A stretch of DNA of 12,236 bases from Candidatus Bathyarchaeota archaeon (GTDB taxonomy: Archaea > Thermoproteota > Bathyarchaeia > TCS64 > B23), in the NCBI GenBank assembly GCA_029259285.1, contig JAPDJB010000057.1, positions 1 through 12,236 on the forward strand, in the 5' to 3' direction. The stretch's first letter is position 1. Every line of letters begins with the position of its first letter. This document shows, in pieces, positions 5,627 to 11,598 of this stretch. The notes under the pieces are model-generated. The model saw only the letters and a program-made list of their open reading frames with translations, was not told where the DNA came from and made no database searches. The translations under genes were made by a program, and so were the position numbers.

Positions 5627-6282
5627 GGCGTCTATCAACCGGCTTCGCCCCCCTAGACCAGATGCTGGATGGAGGATTCCCAGCGGGGAGCCTCACCCTC
5701 ATCTACGGAGAGGCTGGGAGTGGGAAGACGATCATAGCGGCCTCAGCCATAGCACAGTATCTCGCATCGAATCCGGAGGGTAAGGCATATTACATCGACG
5801 CCGATGGGAAGCTCCCCATAGACCTACTGCTCGACTTAGCGGGGGAGGAGACGCTTAGACGCCTATACATCTGGAGGCCTCAAAGCTTCTGGGAGCAGAC
5901 CCTCATCGCAGAGAGGCTCCCAGACCTCGTTCACGGTGAGCCCATAGTCTTCGACTCCATCACGGGCCTCTACCGCCTCGAGGCGGCTGAGGGGGCTTTC
6001 AGGGCCAGTAAGGAGCTAAACCATCAATTGGGCTTCCTCGCCGAGGCTGCGAGGCGTGGAGGCTCCCCGATCCTACTGCTTGGACAGGTTCACAGCATCC
6101 TCGAGCCTCCAGGTGGGGTGGAGCCCGTCGCCGATAGGCTTCTACGATACTGGTGCTCCACAATCCTCCGCCTCGAGAGGGTGAGGGATGCCATCCGGAG
6201 GGCTGTGAGGGAGAAGCCTAAACCTGAGAGGAGCTGCCTATATCGGATAGGCCAGGGCGGCCTCATGGAGGCTGATAGATGA
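5623..6282 (+). CDS. radB: RadB-like RecA-superfamily ATPase
   Basis: A 219-residue single-domain RecA-fold protein. STGFAPLDQMLDGGFPAGSL (5-24) is the family N-terminal block; Walker A is GEAGSGKT (29-36); Walker B with its extension is IVFDSITGLYRLE (108-120), the DSxTxLYRLE form typical of RadB; LLLGQVHSI (151-159) is the motif III-like Gln region. There is no N-terminal helix-hairpin-helix domain, which separates it from RadA. RadB is an archaeal recombinase paralogue with weak ATPase thought to assist RadA. Its placement between an RHH gene and carS, with 4-bp overlaps at both ends, is a tight operon. A KaiC-like ATPase is the main alternative, but the YRLE signature argues for RadB. Confidence 0.78.
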   Translation: MRRLSTGFAPLDQMLDGGFPAGSLTLIYGEAGSGKTIIAASAIAQYLASNPEGKAYYIDADGKLPIDLLLDLAGEETLRRLYIWRPQSFWEQTLIAERLPDLVHGEPIVFDSITGLYRLEAAEGAFRASKELNHQLGFLAEAARRGGSPILLLGQVHSILEPPGGVEPVADRLLRYWCSTILRLERVRDAIRRAVREKPKPERSCLYRIGQGGLMEADR

Positions 6283-6797
6283 ATCTCATCGAGTTGATCG
6301 TTGAGACGCTGTATCTCTACCTCCCAGCCTATGTAGCCAACGCCGCCCCCGTCCTCCTCGGCGGTGGAAAACCCCTCGATGGGGGGCGCCTATGGATGGA
6401 TGGGAGACCCATACTTGGAGGCCACAAAACACTCAGAGGAGTGTTCTCAGCTCTAATCCTCGGAACCCTAACGGGATTGGCTCAGGCATATACACCCCAG
6501 AATCTCCCCATAGCCCTCCCCAGGCTCCCACCCCCCATCGGCCTCCTACAATCGGTGGGAGCCATCCTCGGCGACCTAATCAACTCCTTTCTAAAGCGGC
6601 GGTTAGGCCTAAAACCCGGGTCGATGCTCCCCCTCCTCGACCAGCTCAGCTTCATCCTCACAGCCATAGCCCTCTCATATCCCCTTCAGAGGCCTACCCC
6701 AAGTCGGGTCGTCGCAATACTCCTCCTAACCCTCCTCCTACATCCCCTAACAAACTATGTGGCATATCTAATCGGGTTGAAGGGGGAGCCCTGGTAG
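6279..6797 (+). CDS. carS: CDP-archaeol synthase (CarS)
   Basis: A 172-residue integral membrane enzyme that transfers CMP from CTP to unsaturated archaetidic acid (2,3-digeranylgeranylglyceryl phosphate), giving the CDP-lipid for archaeal phospholipid head groups. Signature blocks: YVANAAPVLLGGGKPLDGGR (18-37), GRPILGGHKTLRG (42-54), AILGDLINSFLKRRLGLKPG (95-114) and LPLLDQLSF (117-125). Hydrophobic segments at about 5-20, 55-72, 86-103, 119-135 and 144-166 fit a five-helix topology. It is short but within the CarS range. The start overlaps the RadB-like gene by 4 bp. Only 19 bp separate its stop from the convergent next gene. I see no link in function to its operon partners. Confidence 0.9.
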   Translation: MNLIELIVETLYLYLPAYVANAAPVLLGGGKPLDGGRLWMDGRPILGGHKTLRGVFSALILGTLTGLAQAYTPQNLPIALPRLPPPIGLLQSVGAILGDLINSFLKRRLGLKPGSMLPLLDQLSFILTAIALSYPLQRPTPSRVVAILLLTLLLHPLTNYVAYLIGLKGEPW

Positions 6798-6816
6798 AGA
6801 TCGGGAAAAAAGGGGG

Positions 6817-7725
6817 TTAGATAACCTTCCTCTCCGGCAGCTTCTCCATCTCTATTATTCTCCCAGAGTAGTTGAGGATGAAGCCCTCCGGATAGGCTTC
6901 GAGGAAGTGGGTCATCGCCTTGAAGCCTGTGCAGTGGCAGGGCGACACCAATCTTAGGTTGTAGGACTTCAAGGCCTCCAGGGTTCTCATTATGTAGGCG
7001 TCATCCCTCCCTATGAGGTGTAACCCCCCTATGACGCCGTAGAACTCCCTGAAGCCTCCGAGTCTTGAGACGTGGTTTAGGGTGTTCACTATCCCAGAGT
7101 GGCAGCATCCCGTGATGACGATGGGGCCTCGACCTTCAACATACATCCAGAGGGAGAGGTCATCCCATATCAGGTCTCCACGCTCCTCGCCGTCGACTAT
7201 GATGATCCGTCTACCACCCCTGGAGGGTGGGGGTATATCCTCGAAGCTCTCTCGGGGTATCTCCCCCGTAGTCCACACTCCAGGCGCCACCTCTATGGGC
7301 TTCCTCGTCAGGATGACCTCTCCCCCAGCCTCCTCTATCTCCGCGATGCCCTCCCCCTCTGGGACGCCTATCTCCCTGCGTCTTCCGGTTTGATCCTCGA
7401 AGAATCTGGGCTGGAAGGTGTGGGGATGCCCATAGACCCTTACCCCTCCAATCTCCCTGACGGCTTCGACGAGGGCTGCTGTGTGGTCGAGGTGGCCGTG
7501 GCTAATGACGAGGGCCTCCACCTGGGCGAGAGAAATCTTCATCTCCCTAAGGTTGTGGAGGAAGGCCTCTCGGTCTCCGCCGGTGTCGAAGAGGATGCGA
7601 TGCCTCTCCCCCTCATAGTCCTCATATTCTATGAGGAAGGATAGGCCCCAGTGCCCCCAGAGATTCAGCTCATAGGCCATGTTATCTGCGATGGTGACGA
7701 TCTTGAGACCTCTTATCGCTTTCAT
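6817..7725 (-). CDS. Metallo-beta-lactamase-fold protein, COG1237 (MJ0301-like)
   Basis: A 302-residue protein counted from the ATG at 7725; a GTG at 7746 would add 7 residues. The ATG is preferred because a TATA-like CCTAAATC lies about 28 nt upstream of it. The metal site is intact: H-G-H-L-D-H (76-81), GCCHSG (206-211), GGLHL (233-237) and a C-terminal CHCTG (263-267). These motifs, including the Cys-His-Ser-Gly block, are those of COG1237, whose members include MJ0301, annotated as a dihydropterin/beta-ribofuranosylaminobenzene-phosphate synthase; a pterin-related role is possible but unproven. Soluble, cytosolic. It is transcribed divergently from the RHH/FtsZ-like cassette. Confidence 0.82.
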   Translation of the reverse strand: MKAIRGLKIVTIADNMAYELNLWGHWGLSFLIEYEDYEGERHRILFDTGGDREAFLHNLREMKISLAQVEALVISHGHLDHTAALVEAVREIGGVRVYGHPHTFQPRFFEDQTGRRREIGVPEGEGIAEIEEAGGEVILTRKPIEVAPGVWTTGEIPRESFEDIPPPSRGGRRIIIVDGEERGDLIWDDLSLWMYVEGRGPIVITGCCHSGIVNTLNHVSRLGGFREFYGVIGGLHLIGRDDAYIMRTLEALKSYNLRLVSPCHCTGFKAMTHFLEAYPEGFILNYSGRIIEMEKLPERKVI

Positions 7726-7751
7726 CTCCTCTAAACTCTCCTCCACGTCGA

Positions 7752-7766
7752 TTTAGGGTTTGACCC
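7752..7766. promoter_or_regulatory. Inverted repeat GGGT-TTG-ACCC, putative operator copy 1
   Basis: TTTAGGGTTTGACCC lies in the divergent region between the COG1237 gene and the RHH/FtsZ-like cassette. Its left side overlaps the TATA-like element of the minus-strand gene. A close relative (TTTAGGGTTTAGAACCC) occurs in the FtsZ-like gene's promoter at 9042-9058. Seen directly; operator role inferred. Confidence 0.4.
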
Positions 7767-7828
7767 ATCCCCGAGACCCTTTGAGGCGGAATCTACTTTA
7801 GTGTTCATCCCCCTCTATTCATGGGTCG

Positions 7829-8410
7829 GTGGAGTTGCCTCGTAGGAGGAAGATGCTCGCCGCTGACGAGGAGCTGGCCAACAAGATAGTGGAGATGGCT
7901 AAACGGAGAGAGGCGACGGTCTTCCAGACGGTGAACCTCATCCTGGAGCAGGCTTTGAGGGCTGAGGAGATGGGCATCTCCCTCAGGGAGGTGGTGGATA
8001 AGCGTTGGATGCTGGAGAGGGCTAGAGGACTCGGCCTCGTCTTCGCCCCTGAACGCCTCCTATACGAGATGGTTGACCTCGCATATAATAAGGCGAGGAA
8101 GAAGGCCTCGAAGATCTGGTTGGAGATCGGCCGATGGTATGGTGAATACTTCTCGGATAAGGAGGAGCCTCTCAAGGCGGTGGAGGAGGCCCTGGAGCTT
8201 CTAACCTTCGGAAACTCCTATTACTCGCTGAGGGATGAAGGCGACGAAGTCTCCCTCTCCATCGTAGGCGACCGCTTCACCGAGGGCTACACCGAGGCCC
8301 TAAGCCTCCTCATCGAAGGCGTCTTCAAGGCCCTGGGATATGAGGCCAACTCCAGGGAGGTCTCTAGGGGTGCCATCCACTATCGATTCGGGAGGGTGGG
8401 CGATGATTAA
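7829..8410 (+). CDS. RHH-like N-terminus plus unknown C-terminal domain, paralogue A
   Basis: A 193-residue protein, function not recognised. GTG at 7829 is preferred because the resulting N-terminus matches the paralogue's length; an internal ATG at 7853, preceded by AGGAGG, is the alternative. Residues about 8-48 (KMLAADEELANKIVEMAKRR, then EATVFQTVNLILEQALRAEE) look like a divergent ribbon-helix-helix segment. Residues 75-110 are helical with the shared GRWYG (101-105), and 140-187 (VSLSIVGDRFTEGYTEALSL, LIEGVFKALG, ...GAIHYRFG) give a strand-helix-strand layout faintly reminiscent of V4R-type small-molecule-binding domains (weak inference). Its last 8 bp overlap paralogue B. A candidate TATA lies near 7794-7801. 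No membrane segment or signal peptide. Confidence 0.8.
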   Translation: MELPRRRKMLAADEELANKIVEMAKRREATVFQTVNLILEQALRAEEMGISLREVVDKRWMLERARGLGLVFAPERLLYEMVDLAYNKARKKASKIWLEIGRWYGEYFSDKEEPLKAVEEALELLTFGNSYYSLRDEGDEVSLSIVGDRFTEGYTEALSLLIEGVFKALGYEANSREVSRGAIHYRFGRVGDD

Positions 8411-9008
8411 GGGCGTGAAGGATACAAAGCTCCTAGTCGTCCCAGCGGAGCTAGCTGATAGACTTAAGGAGGTGGCTGTGAGACATAGGGTCTCCCTTGC
8501 AGCCTATGTCGCCTCGATACTGAGGGAGGCCCTGAGGGCTGAGGAGATGGGTGTCACCCTCGGGGAGGCCCTAAACCTCTATCGGATGATGGAGATTCAG
8601 CGTGGAGCTGGAGTCCTCCAGGCTCCCAGGACGGCTCTCCAGTCTCTATTGTCGAAAGCCTATAGGGAGGCGGGTGAGGAGCTTAGAAATCTATGGTTTG
8701 AGGCCGGTAGATGGTATGGCCGATACCTGAAGACGAGGCTGGGAGACGAGAACCTTATAGGGTTCCTGGAGGAGGTTTTGAGGCATCACTGGAACCTCGA
8801 TGAGGTCTCCCTCAGGGGAGACGACTTGGAACTCCTCGTCTCCCTCGTCTCCTTCACCCTCTCCAGGGAGGGGACTGAGCTGCTTTCATGCTACATCTCA
8901 GGAATCCTCCACTCCCTCGGGTTTAGGGAGGAGGATCGCTCCATCCTCGAGGGGTTAGCCAGGATCAGGTTTAAGCGTATGCCTGGGTGGAGCCTTAAGG
9001 CCCAGTGA
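8403..9008 (+). CDS. RHH-like N-terminus plus unknown C-terminal domain, paralogue B
   Basis: A 201-residue protein from the ATG at 8403. An upstream start would lie deep inside paralogue A and is rejected. Residues 9-47 (KLLVVPAELADRLKEVAVRH, then RVSLAAYVASILREALRAE) fit the ribbon-helix-helix pattern better than A does. It shares with A the exact octamer ALRAEEMG (43-50), the GRWYG motif (102-106) and the same helix/strand order to the end, so the pair arose by tandem duplication followed by strong divergence. The C-terminal half (LLVSLVSFTLSREGTELLSC, YISGILHSLG, ...LARIRFKR) parallels A's putative ligand-binding part. The 8-bp overlap with A implies coupled translation, suggesting a heterodimer. 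The FtsZ-like gene follows 57 bp downstream with its own promoter. Confidence 0.8.
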   Translation: MIKGVKDTKLLVVPAELADRLKEVAVRHRVSLAAYVASILREALRAEEMGVTLGEALNLYRMMEIQRGAGVLQAPRTALQSLLSKAYREAGEELRNLWFEAGRWYGRYLKTRLGDENLIGFLEEVLRHHWNLDEVSLRGDDLELLVSLVSFTLSREGTELLSCYISGILHSLGFREEDRSILEGLARIRFKRMPGWSLKAQ

Positions 9009-9038
9009 TCCATCTGAATCCCCTCAGCGGTCAGAACT

Positions 9039-9058
9039 CTTTTTAGGGTTTAGAACCC
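9039..9058 (+). promoter_or_regulatory. TATA box plus GGGTT-TAG-AACCC inverted repeat, putative operator copy 2
   Basis: CTTTTTAGG (9039-9047) sits about 23 nt upstream of the ATG at 9066, predicting a leaderless mRNA. Immediately after it GGGTT (9046-9050), TAG, AACCC (9054-9058) form a 5-bp inverted repeat between TATA and start site, an ideal repressor position. The left part TTTAGGGTTT is identical to that of the copy at 7752. Confidence 0.45.
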
Positions 9059-9065
9059 GATCACT

Positions 9066-10106
9066 ATGGGAGTGGAGTTGGGTGTCTTTCTCCTCGGCGT
9101 AGGCAGTGGTGGAGTCAACATCCTCTCAAGAGCCTATATAGAGTATGACACCATCAGGAAGTCGGGTTCATTCTGCTTCTGCATAAACTCCAGTGAGAGG
9201 GATTTCAGGAGGGTGAGGGAGCGCTTCAAGAAGGCTCACATGAAGCGTATGCCCAAACGCTTCGTCATGAGGGTCGTCGGCCCAGGCTTCGGAGCCGGTA
9301 AGGATGCCGAGAAGGGCCTTGAGATGTATAGGGAGGAGAGTACGAAGATACTCGACGAGATAGAGGCCATCTATAATAAGCATAGATTTGCCATAGGCTT
9401 CTCCATAGGCTGCCTAGGCGGAGGCTTTGGGTCGCTGACCCTCGCCGAGGTCACCAGGGACGTGGCCAGCAGATTGGGGATACCCATCATCCCCATGGCG
9501 ACGCTCCCGAGACGTGGGGAGGGGGAGCTGCTGCTGGAGAATGCGAAGAAGGGTCTGGCACACCTCATCGAATTCGGCCTCCCCCCAATACTATATGACA
9601 ACGAACGGGCCGGCGTATACAGCCCCTCCATAGGGGTGGCGATGATGATGGCCAATAGGGTGATAGCCGGCACCATAGCCGGCCTCGTCGATGCGGTTGA
9701 GTACAGCGAATTCGCCGTTCCGCCGATAGACATCAGGGATGTAACCCGCATCATCAAACGGGACTGCGCAGTCTTCACCTCCATGAGAACCGAGGATGTC
9801 CATCTGCTCAAATCCTGGAAGGAATACCTCATGAGGCGAAACCTATCCCTGGAGACGGAGCCTATCGAAAAATCCTCAGTCTTCTGTATCTTCCAAGGCC
9901 CAGAGTTCCCGAAGAGTATCGCAGACGACGTCTCAAAATATCTGAGATGGAGATACAAGGCCAGAGACGCCATAACATCAGCCCTGGAGGGGGAGGTCTT
10001 CAAGGAATACTCCATAACGGCGCTCATCTACGGCATGTCCCTCGAAAAGATCAAGCCGAAGCTGGAGCCAATGAAGTCGCTTAAGGAAAGGCTGCTAGGA
10101 GCCTAA
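9066..10106 (+). CDS. Divergent FtsZ/tubulin-superfamily GTPase
   Basis: A 346-residue protein with the FtsZ layout but degenerate signatures. T1: GVGSGGVN (11-18), cf. GVGGGGxN. T2: INSSERD (40-46), cf. INTD. T3: GPGFGAGKDAEKGLEMYREE (72-91), cf. GLGAGxxPxxGxxAAEE. T4: GCLGGGFGSLT (115-125) in place of the tubulin signature GGGTGTG, with Thr to Phe and the second Thr to Ser. LPRRGEG (147-153) matches the FtsZ P-F-x-x-E-G loop and Asn179 (YDNE) the guanine contact. T7 is PPIDIRDV (219-226): Asp222 and Asp225 match the two aspartates of NxDxxD, but Asn is replaced. The C-terminal half is unlike canonical FtsZ and no C-terminal FtsA/SepF-binding peptide is visible. Likely a filament-forming or regulatory GTPase, not the main division FtsZ. 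Confidence 0.85.
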   Translation: MGVELGVFLLGVGSGGVNILSRAYIEYDTIRKSGSFCFCINSSERDFRRVRERFKKAHMKRMPKRFVMRVVGPGFGAGKDAEKGLEMYREESTKILDEIEAIYNKHRFAIGFSIGCLGGGFGSLTLAEVTRDVASRLGIPIIPMATLPRRGEGELLLENAKKGLAHLIEFGLPPILYDNERAGVYSPSIGVAMMMANRVIAGTIAGLVDAVEYSEFAVPPIDIRDVTRIIKRDCAVFTSMRTEDVHLLKSWKEYLMRRNLSLETEPIEKSSVFCIFQGPEFPKSIADDVSKYLRWRYKARDAITSALEGEVFKEYSITALIYGMSLEKIKPKLEPMKSLKERLLGA

Positions 10107-10152
10107 CTCTCCTGCCATGAAAACATTAAGAGTCCCCAAATCCCCTCTTTAA

Positions 10153-10419
10153 ATTTCTACAGAGAGGAACGTAGCGAAGTCTGTCCAGCCTCTCTCCGAG
10201 GATGCGGCTGCCTCAGCGGCTGAGGATGCGAAGGAGGCTGTCGCCCAGGTCGCTGACACCGCAAGTCTGCCGCTGAGGAGGCAAGGCTGCTGCTGAGGAG
10301 GCAAGACCGCCGCCAGCGGCCTAACACCGCTGATCTATGGCGTTATAGACGTCTCCCTGATCGCAGCTCTCGCAGCCATAGTGTCCCTCATCCAGATCAG
10401 TCGGAGGATCGCCGGCTGA
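10153..10419 (+). pseudogene. Small Ala-rich coiled-coil membrane protein, frame broken three times
   Basis: One frame reads an Ala/Glu-rich segment (EDAAASAAEDAKEAVAQVAD) from about 10195 and then hits a TGA at 10294. The same frame resumes after it with a good C-terminal membrane segment (LIYGVIDVSLIAALAAIVSL) and a basic tail, ending at 10417-10419. Between them, three GCAAG sites (10261, 10281, 10301) each look one A short of GCAAAG (Ala-Lys). Restoring one A at each gives continuous heptad-like AKSAAEEAKAAAEEAKTAA and joins both parts. Net loss is 3 bases. No start codon is visible in frame after the TAA at 10150, so the 5' end is also unclear. TATA-like CTTTAAATTT lies at 10146-10155. 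Either a decaying gene or repeated sequencing errors. Family unknown. Confidence 0.5.
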
Positions 10420-10440
10420 TCTGCTGAGATCTCCTCTTTC
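10418..10440 (+). terminator. Hairpin with pyrimidine tract
   Basis: GATCT-GCTG-AGATC (10418-10431) is a 5-bp perfect stem with a 4-nt loop, followed by the pyrimidine tract TCCTCTTTCC. It starts on the stop codon of the broken small membrane-protein gene. A weak terminator candidate. Confidence 0.3.
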
Positions 10441-10469
10441 CATTAAGCTGTTTAAAGAAGTAGGGTTGT

Positions 10470-11501
10470 TTAGTTCTTTGAGATGTTCTTTACGAAGGCT
10501 TCCACGAGTCTTATGGTGTTCTCGAAGTCTTCTCTGTTGGCTATGGCCGCTGGGCCGTGGATGTATCTGCATGGAACCGCCACCGTTCCGCTGGGGACAC
10601 CCCTCTTCGTCAGATGTATGGCTCCAGCGTCGGTGCCGCCCCTCGGCATCTCCTTAAACTGGTAGGGTATCCCTTCATCCTCAGCCGTCTCGATGAGGGT
10701 TCTAAGCACCTTTGGATGGGTTATCGTCGCCCTGTCGACGATGGTGATAACCGGCCCCCTCCCCAGCCTCGCCGACATCTGATGGGGCTTGGATCCTGGA
10801 ACGTCTGCTGCGAAGGTTCCCTCCAGCGCCAGGGCGTAATCCGGCTCAATCTGCCAGGCCGCGGTTCTTGCACCTCTTAGACCCACCTCCTCCTGGACGG
10901 TTCCAACGGCGACGATGTTCACATCCATCTCGCAGAGCCTCTTGAAGGCCTCGACGAGAACTGTGCAGCCGGCTCTATCATCGAAGGCCTTACCCATCAG
11001 GTAGCCATCGCCCAGCTCCCTGAATGCCATGTCGAAGACGCCGGTCATCCCCACGTGGCATCCCCTCTCCAGGGCCTCCTCTCGGCTCTCGACTCCGATG
11101 TCGATGAAGAGTTCCTCTAGGGGGACAACCCTCCTCCGTTCCTCCTCCTTCATTATATGTGGAGGCTTGGTGCCGACTATGCCCCTCAACTCGCCTCTCC
11201 GCCCCCTCAGCCTAAATCTCTGCCCTGGCAGTATCCGCTCAGCTATTCCGCCTAGGGGGTGGAACCTTAGGAAGCCCTCTTCCTCGATGTGGGTGATGAG
11301 GATGCCGACCTCATCCATGTGGGCCGCCAGCATCACCAGCGGCCCCCTTCCCCGATGGTGGAAGAAGATGTTCCCCAGCCTATCCACCTCCACCGCATCC
11401 GCATAGTCCTCCAACTCCCCTCTCAGCAGCTCCCTAACCTCCTCCTCATATCCAGGGGGGCCATAGGCCTCTGAGAGCCTCCTCAAAAGCCCTAAATCCA
11501 A
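10470..11501 (-). CDS. M42-family metallo-aminopeptidase
   Basis: A 343-residue protein of usual M42 length, expected to trim N-terminal residues from peptides as a large TET-type oligomer in the cytosol. Metal and catalytic residues are present: AHMDEVG (60-66; His61, Asp63), GKAFDDRAG (170-178; Asp174), VQEEVGLRG (202-210; catalytic Glu204 and Glu205), ALEGTFAADVPG (225-236; Glu227 at the position often held by Asp), and CRYIHGP (311-317; His315). The PRGGTDAGAIH block (286-296) is also typical. The start is TTG at 11501, fixed by an excellent Shine-Dalgarno (GGAGGTGA, 11506-11513) 4 nt upstream. Substrate preference (Glu/Asp, Leu or Lys) cannot be read from sequence; older annotations call such proteins endoglucanases. 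Confidence 0.9.
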   Translation of the reverse strand: MDLGLLRRLSEAYGPPGYEEEVRELLRGELEDYADAVEVDRLGNIFFHHRGRGPLVMLAAHMDEVGILITHIEEEGFLRFHPLGGIAERILPGQRFRLRGRRGELRGIVGTKPPHIMKEEERRRVVPLEELFIDIGVESREEALERGCHVGMTGVFDMAFRELGDGYLMGKAFDDRAGCTVLVEAFKRLCEMDVNIVAVGTVQEEVGLRGARTAAWQIEPDYALALEGTFAADVPGSKPHQMSARLGRGPVITIVDRATITHPKVLRTLIETAEDEGIPYQFKEMPRGGTDAGAIHLTKRGVPSGTVAVPCRYIHGPAAIANREDFENTIRLVEAFVKNISKN

Positions 11502-11505
11502 TCCT

Positions 11506-11543
11506 TCACCTCCAAGCGGCGTAGTTACTCAAAGTTATTAACA
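11506..11543 (-). promoter_or_regulatory. Promoter and strong Shine-Dalgarno of the M42 peptidase gene
   Basis: On the minus strand a TATA-like GTTAATAAC (about 11535-11543) is followed about 25 nt later by the expected start near 11512. GGAGGTGA (11506-11513), complementary to the archaeal 16S rRNA 3' end, precedes the TTG start by 4 nt. The near-perfect SD compensates for the weak start codon. Confidence 0.45.
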
Positions 11544-11598
11544 TCATCGGAGCTTAGGCGGAAGGGTGTTAAGGGGGAGGAGGGGAGGATTTAATGGA

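Noticed and set aside
8340..8402. Longer N-terminus for paralogue B
   Set aside because: An in-frame ATG at 8340 would overlap paralogue A by about 70 bp and adds residues without match to paralogue A. The ATG at 8403 aligns the two N-termini.
9066..10106. Annotation as canonical cell-division FtsZ
   Set aside because: The tubulin signature loop is altered, the T7 Asn is missing, the C-terminal half diverges and no FtsA/SepF-binding tail is visible.
10200..10310. CRISPR-like or satellite repeat
   Set aside because: The repeated GCTGAGGAGGCAAG units are adjacent, degenerate and explained by Ala/Glu heptads of a coiled coil; there are no spacers.
10263..10450. Alternative frame through the broken small gene encoding an Arg/Pro-rich peptide
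   Set aside because: Its composition is unlike any protein here. The other frame gives a coherent membrane helix and basic tail, so this frame is a by-product of the base losses.
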